DNA of 64,000 bases from Elysia chlorotica. Lineage: Eukaryota > Mollusca > Gastropoda > Plakobranchidae. A program made the translations under genes and the position numbers. Below, in pieces: positions 47,559-61,211 of the stretch (positions are counted from its first letter, which is position 1; each line of letters starts with the position of its first letter). The notes beneath the pieces are model-generated. The model had not been told where the DNA came from and ran no database searches. It saw only the letters and a program-made list of their open reading frames with translations. The DNA is taken from assembly GCA_003991915.1 (NCBI GenBank), contig RQTK01000031.1, positions 972,749 to 1,036,748 on the forward strand, given 5' to 3'.

Positions 47559-48413
47559 GTAGGGGTTGTTTAAAAAACTTTGAAATGGTGTTTATGCCAA
47601 ATCCTACATCTTTAAACATATCTAAGCTTATTTTTAGCAGATTTTAAGTCTTACTAGTTGCTTGTACATGTTAACTTAAGGAATGTGACTAAGTATTGAC
47701 TGCTGTCATAATAAGCATCACTTCTAATGATTTGATGTCTAATATTGTATACCTTAAGCATAGGATCAGTAATCGTGAGCGAATGACTTACTAAGCTCTT
47801 CTGGAAAAAAAAACAGAGAATAAAAAGATAATACAATTTTATGTTAATGACTTGCAGAGACTCGTTTAGCGCTTTTCTCTGCTCATTATGTATTCTTACG
47901 CCTTGCAAGAGCAAAAGGGTGATAATGAAGTTTTTTAAATTTCTGATGTCATATGCTTCAGATTTCTGAAAATGTGGTAATGCATTTTAAAGAGCTTGGT
48001 AATTGTGCACAATGGTAAAAAAGTGCTGTGCATTTTACTTTATTGTTGATAACCGTAAAAAGCTACAGGCATTTCAATGCGGGCGCAAAATAAATTTCAG
48101 TTTGTTTGCTTTTTGATTTTTTAATGTTTTTTGTGTGTGTGCTTTGTATGAAATAGGCCTTGATTGATGTTTTTTTTTTAAATTAAAATTATGTGTTAAT
48201 CATCAATTGGACAATGTTAAATGCGCTTTAGCATTTTTTTTTATAAAGATAGAAGAAATATGAAAAAAATGAAAAACTGATTTATACTTAAGTAAATTGG
48301 AAAAAATTTACATGGAAACAATACCAGTTCACAGTTAAATGTAATTGTAAGTGTATCTGCCCAGCGTCCAACTCAGCGACCATGTGAACATTTCAAATAT
48401 GAGAGCAAGAGAT

Positions 48414-48414
48414 T

Positions 48415-48453
<39 letters not shown>
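48414..48453. repeat. (CT)n microsatellite in copy A
   Basis: About 19 CT units; the copy B counterpart (50713-50738) is shorter and carries a GT interruption. Confidence 0.9.
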
Positions 48454-48456
<3 letters not shown>

Positions 48457-49774
48457 GTGGTATGTCTGAACTACCTAATTTTACTACTTGAAAAGATGAT
48501 TTAGTAAACTATGATTGTATTGATGTGACTTGAAAACACACCATAGTTCTTGTAATAAAAAGACAACACCATTAGCCCCAGGGCCAAATATAGCAATAGA
48601 TCCAAAACCTTTCAGATCACCTTTGCCATCACAATCAACAATAAAATAGTTTCATTATATTTAAGTCAACGTAATATTTTTAACAATGCAATAAGCCGCA
48701 CACATTAAATTGATACGAAACTAAAATAAAAATAAAAATAAAGACAGCTTAACTAAAAAGCAATTAACCCATGCCACTAAAGTGCGTACATTTTGCTCAA
48801 AGCTTTTTAATAGATGTTTTTTTTCCATATAAATAATACAACAATGCACACAAAAATTCGGTACGCCACCAATTACTTTTTCTTTTTAATCATTACAACT
48901 TTCATTTAAATTTGTTTTTGGGATTGAAATAAACTTGATTGACTCATATGAACAAATAAACTTATAGAATTGTTGAGCGCCGACCGCAGCTGCGGTATGC
49001 TAAGTCTCCTATTTTAGGTTCACTTTCACAGCAGTCAGAGCTGCGTATCGTGCGGCGTGGCACTTGACATTGTATTACTGATTGTAAATTATCAATTTCC
49101 TGCGAAAGTTTTGGACAGGGCGTCTGGTTCTCTTTGATGAGATTCTCTTAAAGGAACAAGTTCTTTTCACATGGTCGTAATCGTTAACTTTGAGCTTAAG
49201 TTTGATCTGTTATTCTAACCAAATGAATATTTTGTTTTTGTGAATGCGCAAATAAAACGCTTTGGCAACAATGAAACACACAAGTAAAATCCTTATGTAA
49301 AGTATAAAAATTAGCAAGCAAAGCACTTGGATTACAATATAAGTATTATGCGTTCTTCTGTTCTAGACGCATTCGACATAATAACCAAAACCGTTCAACT
49401 TCCAACAAAACGGGGCGATTATTTCAATTTTTATCATCATCTTTCACTGTAAAGCTTATCCATGTGGGCACGTAAAAAACATCCAACTTGCATTCAATCA
49501 GCGCAGTGATTGTACATGTATTTACATAGCTTGAATACGTCGTGGTTGCTGTAGGTTGTTTGGCCCAAACTGCCCAAAATGCATTTGTATAACTGTAAGC
49601 GAAAGTGACACAAAGCAATCATAAAGAGATATAAAGACAGCCAATAAGATGGTTAGAGAAGAAAGAAAAAAAGGGGAAATAAGATAAGAGGGGGGGGGCG
49701 ATGTAAAGGGGAACATTCTAATAGCGTTCATGTATAGGAGGAAGAGAGAGAAACAAAAGAGATAGAACACAAAG

Positions 49775-49786
<12 letters not shown>

Positions 49787-49858
<72 letters not shown>
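49787..49858. repeat. (GA)n microsatellite in copy B
   Basis: About 36 GA units, longer than the copy A counterpart. Confidence 0.9.
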
Positions 49859-49864
<6 letters not shown>

Positions 49865-51310
49865 AGGGGTTGTTTAAAAAACGTTGAAATGGCGCAGGTG
49901 TTTATGCCAAATCCTACATCTTTTAACATATCTAAGCTTAATTTGAGCATATTTTTAAGTCTTACTAGTTGGTAGTACATGTTAGTAGATTGGCACGAAC
50001 GGGTAAAGGAATGATACTAAGTATTGACTGTTGTTATAATTAATTTTCCATCACTTATAATGATTTGATGTCTAATATTGTATACCGTGAGCATAGGATC
50101 AGTAATGGCGAGCGAATGACTTACTAAGCTCTTCTGGAAAAAAACATAATAAAAAGATAATACGATTTGAGGTTAATGACTTGCAGAAACACTTTTAGCA
50201 CTTTTCTCTGCTCATCATGTCTTCTTACGCCTTGCAAGCGCAAAAGGGTGAAGATGAAGTTCTTTAAATTTCTGATGTCGTATGCTTCAGATTTCTAAAA
50301 ATGTGGTAATGCATTTTAAAATTCTTGGTAATTGTGTAAAATGGTAAAAAAGTGCGGTGCATTTTACTTTATTGCTGCTAACCGTAAAAAGCTACAGGCA
50401 TTTCAATGCGGGCGCAAAATAAATTCCTGTTTCATTGCTTTTTTTTTTTGCTTTGCCTTGATTGCTGGTTTTAAAAATTAAAATTATGTGTTAATTCATT
50501 ACTTGGACAATGTCTAATGCGTTTTAGCATTTTTTTTTATAAAGATAGAAGAAATATGAAAAAATGTGAAACTGATTTATACTTAAAGTAAATTGGAAAA
50601 AAGTTACATGGAAACAATACCAGTTCACACTTAAGTGCAATTGTAAGTGTTGCTGCTCAGCGTACAACTCAGCGACCATAAGGGAACATTTCAAATATGA
50701 GAGCAAGAGATTAACTCTCTCTGTCTCTCTCTCTCAAAGTGGTATGTCTGAACCACCTAATTTTACTGCTTCAAAAGATGAATTAGTAAAATATGGTTGT
50801 ATTGATATGACTTGAAAACAGTCCACAGTTTTTTTCTTGTAATCAAAGGATAACACCATTAGCCCCAGGACCAAATATAGCAATAGATCCAAAACCATTC
50901 AGTTCACCTTGGTGATCAGAATCAACAATAAAATAGTTTAATTTTACTTAAGTCAACGTAATATTTTTAACAATGCAATAAGTCGTACACAATAAATTGA
51001 TACGAAACTGAAAAAAAGACAGCTTAACTAAAAATCAATTAACCCATGCCACTAAAAGGCTCAAAGTTTTTGAAATAAACGTTTTTCCATATAACAATGT
51101 ACACACAAAATTCGGTTCGCCACCAATATTACTTTTTTTTTTAATCATTGAAATTTTCATGTAAAATTGTATGTGGGATTGATATAAACTTGATTGACTC
51201 ATATGAACGGATTAACTTACAGAATGTTGGGCACCTGTGTCAGGTCCCCTCCCAAAGCAGTCAGAGTTGCGTATCCTGCGGCGTGGCATCTTGAAACACT
51301 GTATTACTGT

Positions 51311-51854
51311 TTGGGGAGTCACTACACATTGTATTCATTTAAATGTACTCCAGATTCGAAGTCCCTCGCATAATACATCTGCCCAAAAGACTTTATTTCA
51401 GATACGAACATACAACATCGAGCAGAAAATAATAAAATATGCCCAAGGACACAATAATCGAAACAACATTTTAGCAAATGGAAATACAAAAGGATTCTAC
51501 TTCAGATTGCGTGCAGAGAAAACTGATAATGCAAATTGTAAAATGCATAAACATATTAAAGAACAATAACATTTTTTTTTTACTAATTCAGCATTCATTC
51601 AACCCGCCATCTTCCAATGCATTTTGTGCAATTTGGGCCCGTCCATTATTGGGCAATTGCGCTCTCAGTTTTAACTAATGCATGGAGAGAAATGTTGCTG
51701 TTTTCGCTCTGTAGGATTTAGAGGAAAAAGCAGCGGCCCTGGAGGTTTGCTTCATGCCTTGAGCTGAGACAATGCACAATGCATTAGGATGGACATTTGT
51801 TTGGAAAACTTCGGCGGAATTGCATTCCTCATAACGTAGCTAAACAAATTAACG

Positions 51855-51887
<33 letters not shown>

Positions 51888-53180
51888 TTAAACAAATAAG
51901 CTGAATGTTATTTTTTCGTTTAAAACATGAAATAAGAAGAACAACGCCCCAAATCTAATTTTTTTTTTACCTCAAAGAAAATCGTTTGTAAGTCTTCAAA
52001 TCAAAACCATCCTTCATTAAAATGACGTATAGCGCTTTCTTTGCAAATTACTTGCTCCAGTTAAAATGAAAGAAAAAAACCCAGATAAGATGTATAATAC
52101 CGTTAATGATTTAGTTTTTATTGATCTTTATTTCATTCATGTGAGTTCAACATACATGTACCACATTTACAAATCTACTTAAGAGCAAAAGGTGAAGTGT
52201 GTGCATGTGAAATGTATCCTATGTAAGATTTACAGCAGCGGTGATACCCTTCCTTTCCTCGTTGAGCAATGGTTTATCCGACAGCTTAATCTGATGCTGA
52301 TATCAGTGGGGCGGGGCCGGGCCAACTCCACTCCTTGATCATCACGATTCATGGGCAAGCAGGGCGTTTTTCATTAAACCACCATCATCCTCATCATCAT
52401 AGATTATACATAACTCTTCTCCAGGGTACACCCGGAAGGCATATTTAAGTCATGGCAGGATCGAGGAATCATTTTAAGAGTCTTTTAATATAAAATAATG
52501 ATAACCCCGTTGTGATATGTTGATCTGATCTTGTTCATTTACAGACTTTGGCAGCTTTGGCATAGTTTATGACAGTTCCTTGCTTTTACTTAAAAGTAAA
52601 ACATGGCTTTAAAATAGGCAGGGAAAGCTCCTAGCAAGTCCAAAGTCTAACGAAAATTATTTGGATAAAATAATTGCCTTCACAAAACCGAACCTATCTC
52701 TATCGGATCGGTGTGTATGCACATTTGTTATACGCATCGACATTAAACATAACTTTAAAAGATGTATGGCTTGTTTAATATCAAACACATTTATAGTTCA
52801 AAATTTGAGAATATTGCCATAAAGCGTTGAGTCTCAGTTGGTATAAAGCTAGCTAACATAGCTAAAGATTGGTAATGTAACTTTGAATTCTAGCAATTTC
52901 TGTTTACAGCCAAAACTGATGCCAAGGTGTGATGGATAATAATTCATTCAGTGTCGGTCGATCAAGAATCATGGGACTGCACTGTCTGTAGACAAACCCA
53001 CCGATACGTACGTGCAGTGACTTCTTTCGAGGAATTTCGATATCTGAGTTTCTTTTATACTGACTCGACTTCTGAAGTAAACATTTGGATCACAAGAAAT
53101 AAGCCTGTTTTCATTCCATGTTGATCTCATACTGTTACATTATTAATCATATTGTTATTTTTATCAATAATAATAATAAT

Positions 53181-53213
<33 letters not shown>

Positions 53214-55200
53214 AACAACAATAATAATAATAATAATAATAACAACAACAACAACAAATTATTATTATTTTTATAATCATCATCATTGTTTTTGTGTTTG
53301 CTGTTGTTTGTGCTATTGTTGTTTTTGTTGATATTGTTATTGTTAATAATGTTCTTAATGCAATTGATACTTTTTTGTAGTCGCTTTAGAATATTATTAC
53401 TCGTGGCTAAAATAAAATTCATCCTGTCAAAGATATCGCAACATAATCCTTATAAACACTATCAATATACACGTATAAACAATCACTTAGTCTTGTTCAG
53501 CAAATATGCTTAGGAAAGTTGTTTTAAACAGTGACAGTTCAAAGTTTCAGTTGTCCAACTTAATTGTCTACCTATATGACATAATCCACTCGTTGATGAT
53601 AGTTGAGCATTTTCTAAACCACTCTTCATGGTTGATGAACGTTAAAAAAACTACAGGAATAGCAGCCATGACGGACGTGCTGGTTTAGTTGATCATCCAT
53701 GCCAATGGGCAACCAAGACATGTAGTTTACTTTAAATAATAATAATAATAATAATAATGAAGTTTTGGAAGAGAATAGTTGAATTCAGCGTGACCAGGAA
53801 CTTTGGATTTATGATTTTGAGCCAAGACGCCACAGGAATTAAATAATGTAATAAAAAAAATTCGCGCAACTTGGACATAATTTTTGTCATAAATTATCAA
53901 ACATTTAATTAAAAATACGAAATTTAGTTTTAGTATTTTTCCCAAATGTATCGTAGCTGTATAAAATGGTTATGTTTCTTTTTTAAAATTACTAAATTTT
54001 AACTCTATAGTTTGTTATATAAAAGTGTAAGATTTCTATCCCAAGACAACACAAAACGAGAGCCAAATAAATTCTGATCAATTTCAAGATATCGTTTTAG
54101 ATTCTTATCATATCTCCCGAGAATTATCTGTTAATAACGATTTTATATCAATCTTATCTATTTTCATGCTTATCATCTTTTATTATATTTATCTCCTCCA
54201 TTATCATAATTATCATCACCATGCTCACCAGTATCTTATTTATCTCAACTGTATTTGCGCTCTTCTTTTTCCCTGCATTATCTTAAAAAATTCGAGGCAT
54301 GTTAAGAAACGTCTCTGAATCTTATATTCATCTCTTAACAGGCTCTTACAATCTTCGATGCATATATGACATTCTGCCTGAAACATTGAATAGATATAAC
54401 GAATTCCACCTCTCTCTCTACTTTTTAGAATAATTTAATTTACGGCAAAGATCTTCTTAACAGCAAAAACTAGAGTTCTGACGTGATCGCGTCTTGTATC
54501 TTCCTTCACTGACTTGGAATCTATTTTTGGTCTGGTATCAGGATGATATTTTGATATTCGCGCTTCAACACTTAACGTTTTGTGCTTTCATTGCAAAGCA
54601 TCCATAACAAAACGGCGCCCAGACAAATTGCAGTGATATTGAGACAGGAAGATAATTAAATTACTGTAGGAAACACCCTAGATTGCGGAAGTGTAGATAG
54701 GATAAGGGGTTAATAAATATATTGATAAGAAAATAGAACTAGTATTAAAAAAGTGACAAAACGCTACAGGTGAGATATCATTAAAACGGAAACGTTTTTT
54801 GTTTGTTTTTTGACTCAATTTTGTTTGGATTTCAAATGGATTTCTATTATTTTCTACGCTAACATGGTATACTGTCAAATCGAAGCTTCCTTTTGAGAGG
54901 TCCCCTGGTTTTTGCACAATTTACAATTGAAAATAGCTTAATACAGTTTAATCACAAAAAAATCATCAGTGTCTGCTAAAATATGGATTTCATGCGACAG
55001 AATATCTATGGTATTTTTTTTTATTCAAAAGGGTTTTGTAAAACGGTTTTTAGTATTTCTTTTAATGATTTTTAGTAACAGCTTTTATGTGTGTGTTATG
55101 GGAGAGAGATGGATCCAGACTTTTGAGAATACGAAGTAAAGAGATTAAGGTAGGAGACTAGTAACTAGGTGTTATATGTGAAAAGCTTCTGGCATTTACA
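51311..55200. other. No gene seen
   Basis: AT-rich with (GTT)n at 51853-51888, AAC/AAT repeats at 53165-53265 and AAT at 53738-53760. No protein family recognised. Confidence 0.5.
53165..53265. repeat. (AAC)n / (AAT)n microsatellite
   Basis: Alternating blocks of AAT and AAC units. Confidence 0.9.
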
Positions 55201-55269
55201 TTTTTTCATTTATTGTACTTAATTTTCTCTGGCCACATCAGACAGGAGTGTAATTTCCTGCCTCGACTA

Positions 55270-55430
55270 ACTAGGTACAAAAACAAAAAAAAAACAATGC
55301 GGGACTTTTGCCGAACATCTAAATGAAGACACTTTCTGATGGTAGCTGACAGTATGTTGAAATATTGAAATGTCAACAGAAGCAAATTGCCTTTAAGTTC
55401 ACCCAGGTCCAGTGAAATCAACTGAAGGAG
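55270..55430 (-). mobile_element. Small CR1/L2-type LINE fragment
   Basis: The minus strand reads ISLDLGELKGNLLLLTFQYF and NILSATIRKC. It parallels the DLGINLNEIFRLFIFEYFNI segment of the larger LINE nearby (56440-56520), so it is probably an older piece of the same family. Confidence 0.45.
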
Positions 55431-55861
55431 AAGAAATATGCTTCTGCACTACTTTATTAAAAAAAGACATGCCTTCGTTTAACAGATGAACACTTCCTAC
55501 ATCTCCTGATGCTCCGCGTATAGTTTCACCAGTTTTAAAATAAAATGCGTGTGGTTTAGGACTTACTTACTTTCCGTAAGCCTTTGGCGCGATCGATTGA
55601 CGCGTTCTATGGCTTGATAATTTTATTCAATATGACTGTTATTTTATGGTCCAACATAATAATTGAGATATCTGCAGTTCGTTAAGCTACTAGTTAAACA
55701 TTTTCAGTTCCTTTGGGGTATTAATGATCGGCTACACCTCACACACTCTGTGATTTAAAAGCTACCGGTAAGTCTTATACTGTCTAAGAATAGTATACGT
55801 ACATGTGTTTTCTAAACCAACAAATCAGTGTAATACATATAAATTCAATAAACTTTTAAAT

Positions 55862-56562
55862 TTTAAAATGCCTTTCGGAAGAAGGATGTTTTTAATTTAG
55901 ATTTAAATGTCGAAGAAAAATCTGAAATTATCAAATCTGCTAGAAGATTGCTCCGAACGACAGCCCTCGGGTATGACAAGGATCGTTGGCCACATGCTTT
56001 AGAATTTAACTGTTGGTTTTACCAGCAGATTCGAGCTTGCTGGTCTAAGGTTCATTTCGGGAACATATGTTTTCGCTAAATATTTCAAGTAAACAGAAAA
56101 TTTTGGGTCATAAAGACATTGGAAAGTTATAGATGCTAACTTATATAATTAATTCTTTGACGCAACGGCAGCCAGTGCAGCCCTTTTAGTACTGGTGTAA
56201 AGGACTTTCATTTAATAATCTATTTAACTAGTCTAGCAGTGTTGTTCTGAATTTTCTGCAGTTGGTTGATTCAATTTAGTTTCTGTGGTTGCGGCTAATA
56301 AAGAGTTACAATAATCTAGCCTGGACAAAAAGGAACATATTAGTTTGTTGGCACTTTTTGTATTCAAGCAATGTCTTATTTTCGTAATTCGTCTTAATTC
56401 CGGGTAGCAGATTTTCTGCGATAAGAAATGTGATGATCGACAATAATGTTGAAATATTCAAATATGAACAGACGAAAAATTTCATTTAAGTTAATCCCAA
56501 GTCCTGTGAAATCAACTAAAGGAATTCATTAAGATGCCTAAATTTTTAACTTTATGTGAAAT
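55862..56562 (-). mobile_element. CR1/L2-type LINE, 3' part
   Basis: The minus strand reads DLGINLNEIFR, YPELRRITKIRHCLNTKSAN, RLDYCNSLLAATTETKLN, QLQKIQNNTARLV and KGLHWLPLRQRIN. These are the signature blocks of the C-terminal half of CR1/L2-like reverse transcriptase proteins. Frameshifts and stops make it inactive. Confidence 0.75.
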
Positions 56563-57061
56563 AATGATATCTTCTCCACATAATGATACATTTTGGTGAC
56601 TTTTTTGGGGGTGTCAAACGAATTTGTGGCCTGAACTTGTCATATTGTTGGTAGGTTTTTTAAATGGTGACACCGTATCTGAGAATTTTGCAACACATTT
56701 ATTATCTTTAATATTGTTATTTATTATGTTATATGCCTGTTTTGAATTAAAGCTGTATCAGAGCATTGAATACATAACGAATGTACACTTATATAAGTCT
56801 CAATTGTTTATAAAATACTTTTAGGCTGGGACAATCGACTAAATTTAAGGGCTTCAGTCACTTTACTACCTACTTTAAGGGTTTGGCACTTTCCATGACC
56901 AATGCAAATCTACCAGTACATTTTTTATTAAAAGAAAAGATTCAGGTTACGTGGGTACTTAACCCAATTGAAACTACCTCGGTTTGCACTAGAAACGTGT
57001 AGACGCCATACTTATCAAACTCTTTTTTTTATGAGGCCAGCATTATCTCTAAACACTTTTA

Positions 57062-57345
57062 TGTGGTTGCGGCTAATAAAGAGTTACAATAATCTAGCCT
57101 GGACAAAAAGGAACATATTAGTTTGTTGGCACTTTTTGTATTCAAGCAATGTCTTATTTTCGTAATTCGTCGTAATTCCGGGTAGCAGATTTTCTGCGAT
57201 AAGAAATGTGATGATCGACAAAAATGTTGAAATATTCAAATATGAACAGCCGAAAAATTTCATTTAAGTTAATCCCAAGTCCTGTGAAATCAACTAAAGG
57301 AATTCATTAAGATGCTTAAATTTTTAACTATATGTGAAATATATA
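57062..57345 (-). repeat. Second copy of a 280-bp LINE segment
   Basis: Nearly identical to 56282-56562 (from the DYCNSLL-coding part to the DLGINLN-coding part). The 500 bases between the copies are not alike. Few differences, so duplication is recent compared with decay of the LINE. Confidence 0.85.
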
Positions 57346-57997
57346 TATATAAAATGTACACGTTTGAAATGGTTGCAATTTTGCACTGTAAGACATAAAT
57401 ATTGCGAAAAAAAAACAATTATGCTTAGCACCAATATTAATCTCAAAACAGGATTCAGTTTATAGCAATATTCAAAAAATCTAAACAAGACTAAGTATCT
57501 TACAAAAAAATACATTTTAAATAAACTGAACAAACAAGCTTTAACAAAGGATGGTGATTTGATGTAAATGATTCCGACTCCTAGAATAACTGTATCACAG
57601 ACTTCAATAAAACATACCCTTTATGAGCGTGTGACCCTATCACTCATTGTTTGTTTGTTCGTGCTTATAATATCAAAGGACTGTGATAACAAAATAACAA
57701 GCACTGCTAATGCACTGCTTTTGTCGATTGCGCAGTGTTTTTCGAACGTAAGTTCCTGTTTTGTGGAGTTGCTAATAAAAACGCCATTGTTGGTGCTGGT
57801 ATTGCCTCGTATTCAGGGAATTGAATCATCATTTAGGTAAGGGGTACCTACAAGTAATATTTTTGGCTGATTAAGTTATAGTAGTTTGTGTCAACAAACG
57901 ATTTTAAGTTATTGAGTTCTATGTGTAAAAGCTCAATCTGCAAATTTATGACAATATCTGAAGATGACAGAAAGCTAAATAAAAAAGGGAAAAAAAG

Positions 57998-58029
57998 AAA
58001 AGAGAGAAAAGGGAGAGAGAGAGATATAT

Positions 58030-58074
<45 letters not shown>

Positions 58075-58079
58075 GAGAA

Positions 58080-58160
<81 letters not shown>

Positions 58161-58162
58161 TA
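57998..58162. repeat. (GACA)n microsatellite
   Basis: GACA units from 58032, with one AGAGAGAAACA interruption at 58071-58081. Confidence 0.95.
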
Positions 58163-58199
58163 TGCGAACATACACAGAGAGATGTGTTGAGCAATACAT

Positions 58200-59880
58200 T
58201 TTAGAGAACTTTTATAAATAAATGTGAAACTAAGAGAGGGCTAGGGTTGTGGTATGATTGGGAAATATGGAAAAGGTTGGCGTGAAATATTGCAAAACAA
58301 ATTCAAAACATCCTGCATATTTCACTTCATCTTTGCATGTGATCTCTCGTGAATGGACGTCTCACAATATTAACATGAACAATGGGTAAGCTGCAGTTGG
58401 CATATGACGATCATTCTGATCCTTAATATAAAACAACACCTTGCAAGAAACCTGTATTTGCATCCACGTGAAGATTTTGCATGTTGTGTACATAAACTAT
58501 TTGCACACTTTTTTACTTTTCTTTCTGTCATTTATACGTTTGATTATTTTCTTGGATTAGAAGATTTACTCAGGAAAAAGAACCCAGCGGCTTTTACTCT
58601 ATGGATTATTGTTTGAACTTTCTGCATGCTATACGAGCATAATTATTATTATACACGGTGGAAATTGGAACTAAAATGTCAATGAGTTTTATGTTTTTCT
58701 TGTGGTTAGCCCATTTATTTGCGGCATCATTATATCCTTGCGATGACATACAATGTTATAATTAATTCAGCTTTACCTATCGATAATGTTTGGAATAAAA
58801 AATCATTGGAACCACATGAGACATAGAATGTTTGCTTATTTGACCTGTCTTATGATTGATTAGTCTTGTTCTGGTATGATGGCTCTTTCATTTCTATATA
58901 TTGATAAACAACCAAATTGAAGTTGTTCCAAATATGGAATAATGTTATCTCTGAAACTGAATGCGCCCCCCTCCCTTTTCTCCCTTTCTTTCTCCTTTTC
59001 TTTCTCTCTTTCTTTCTCTGTCTCTCTCTGTCTCTCACTCTCCCTCTCCTCCTCTACCCATCCACATTTCTATTTATCCGCTACTGCTTAAATCGGGTTT
59101 TCACATCTATTTATTATTAAACACCGCCATCAGTTTACACATTGTTGCGTTATATTTGAAGGTGTCCTTAATTTTCTCCTTTGGCCAAACAGATTAATTT
59201 TATGGAAATCTACTTTAGGTCTCTTGCACTCAAAATATTTCATGACGAACAAAAATAAAACACGATTGCTTTGTTTACATGAAAAGCCCTTCTTTTCTAC
59301 ACTTGAAACTTTTGTCCATGAAAGTTCGTTCCTGAAGTATAATATACCAAATAAGCAATCAAAACAGGTAGCATACAACATAGAAGAATAAATTTTTGAT
59401 GAATCGACACATCAAATTAAGACTAAAGTTATAACCTGATTTGATATGAACTTTAAAAATGTATCCAAAAAGGAAACAAGAGCACAACACTAAAGAGTAC
59501 ACCTACTCAGTTGCAAAGGACCTAAAAGCAGATGCATGTGCGCAAGTAAAAGGAATAATACAATAATAAATAGAAGATTACGCACATATTTAGTGTTGAC
59601 AAAGCCATTAAAGGCGACACGTTTATTTGTATTTTCTCTATAATTTCTAGTTGTGTTTGATTTATTGTGTCCCTCAGTTGCTAAGTTGTGCGTATTCTTC
59701 TATTTATTATTGATATGAACTTGTAATGCAATCTGATTTATTTTCTTAACTGTAACGCTCTCAAATGCAATCATCATATGAATACGCCGAGGTTGCGTTG
59801 AGAAAACTAATGATTTCGCTTGATAACCTTTCAAATAAACTGTTAGTTATCAAAATTTAGTTTGGCAATAATATATTGTA
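58200..59880. other. No gene seen
   Basis: AT-rich; a CT-rich stretch at 58966-59056. No coding family recognised. Confidence 0.5.
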
Positions 59881-59904
59881 TTGATTTTTTAAAATTACCT
59901 ACAG

Positions 59905-59967
59905 CTTTGTTGTTGTTGTTGTTGTTGTTATTGTTATTGTTGTTGTTGCTGTTGTTGTTGTTGTTGC

Positions 59968-60012
<45 letters not shown>

Positions 60013-60036
60013 ATAATAATAATAATAATAATAATA

Positions 60037-60085
<49 letters not shown>
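59905..60085. repeat. (GTT)n / (AAT)n / (ATT)n compound microsatellite
   Basis: GTT units (59908-60010), then AAT (60011-60038) and ATT (60039-60083). The AAT and ATT blocks are complementary and could form a hairpin. Confidence 0.95.
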
Positions 60086-60269
60086 AAGGCATTCTATCTG
60101 TTAAAAACAGCTGGTATACACACCCACTCCTCTGTATAAGAGTAATCACAAACGGTTGTAGACCAACAAAATCCAATCATTCTGAAATGGACGTCATCTT
60201 TTAGATTGGCTGCTTTTTCTGTTGTTATGTTTCTGTGTACCAAAAGCTGCCAAGCTGCCATGAGACTGA

Positions 60270-60493
60270 CTTGTCTGCTCACGGGTTACACAAATCTATG
60301 GTCTCGCTCTCAGCGGGCAGCCAACGCGGCGCCGGATCGACTCAGACACAGGGTTGTCAAGGAGCTCAGATGACCTCTCAGGCCCAGATACATCTCACCA
60401 TGACCGTCTGGACTTTCTAGAGCCGAAAGTACAACGACGCCGTAGCTTACGACTCGTCGCGAGCCATCTTATTCGTATATTCTTGCAACGAGT
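60270..60493 (+). CDS. Unassigned exon-like open frame
   Basis: GC-rich patch. A possible acceptor, CTCGCTCTCAG, ends at 60313 and a donor, GTAAGC, lies at 60494-60499. The frame between reads GQPTRRRIDSDTGLSRSSDD, LSGPDTSHHDRLDFLEPKVQ and RRRSLRLVASHLIRIFLQRV. Charged, Ser/Asp/Arg-rich and protein-like. No start, no partner exon, family unknown. Confidence 0.3.
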
Positions 60494-60865
60494 TGTAAGC
60501 CAACGGACGTTGTACTTATGGGCCCTAATGTTCTCGTTAAACTTCCAGCTTCGTCAGTACAGTCTGCTCTTTTCGCACTAGATTTCGTTGTGAAATTAAT
60601 AGTGTGTGTGAAAATATTGGTAGTAATAAAATCACCACTGACCTTTTCATATACTCTCGGTTTCCCCCCACATATGGCTCCAATAAGCAAACATTTTCTG
60701 TATTTTATCTCTTTCCCTTACTTCTGGCTTTCTTCTTAGTAGGCTTGTTCTATATTTTATATGTCCTTCTCTATGCATCGTTCTCTATCTCTTACTCTCT
60801 ATTTATGTCCAAAGAATGTGGTTGGGGATAGCAAAACTGTCTCCTAGTTGAACGACTGCTATGGT

Positions 60866-60942
60866 TTAAAGTGGCTCCATTGGGATTTGAATTCCGGGCC
60901 TCTTTATCAAAGGCTACGCTTTTACCTCAGCCCCATAAGCTC
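60866..60942 (-). mobile_element. tRNA-like SINE head or tRNA pseudogene fragment
   Basis: The minus strand has A-box-like TGGGGCTGAGGTAAAAGCG and B-box-like GGCCCGGAATTCAAATCCC at tRNA spacing. The stem pairing is too poor for a working tRNA, so a decayed SINE head is more likely. It is distinct in sequence from the SINE family at 7734. Confidence 0.35.
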
Positions 60943-61057
60943 TTTAAATCGACCTCATAAATATAAATTCAAAGAATTCTCTTAAGGTGAGAGATCAATG
61001 ACTTTGTAACTTCAGCCAACATGCGATTCGATTCATCAATCAATGGAAAAATCAATC

Positions 61058-61073
61058 CACCTCTCTCTCTCAT

Positions 61074-61157
<84 letters not shown>

Positions 61158-61160
61158 ACT
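61058..61160. repeat. (CT)n microsatellite
   Basis: About 40 CT units directly upstream of a SINE body fragment. Confidence 0.95.
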
Positions 61161-61211
61161 CTGTCAGTCTGTCTGTCTTTGTCTATTTATCTCTGTCTCT
61201 GTGGTTGTATC

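Larger units (their letters stand above)
47432..51310. repeat. Two tandem copies of a 1.6-kb non-coding unit
   Basis: Copy A is about 47432-49085 and copy B about 49086-51310. Both begin TGTAAATTATCAATTTCCTG, contain GGGGTTGTTTAAAAAAC (47562, 49866), a CT run before CAAAGTGGTATGTCTGAA, and end near CAGTCAGAG...TGTATTACTG. Copy B carries about 660 extra bases (49120-49785). The copies differ by small indels and substitutions; no coding sequence is visible in either. Confidence 0.85.

Noticed and set aside
57568-57840. 90-codon hydrophobic plus-strand frame
   Set aside because: Composition follows the AT-rich DNA; no recognisable signal or transmembrane pattern family.
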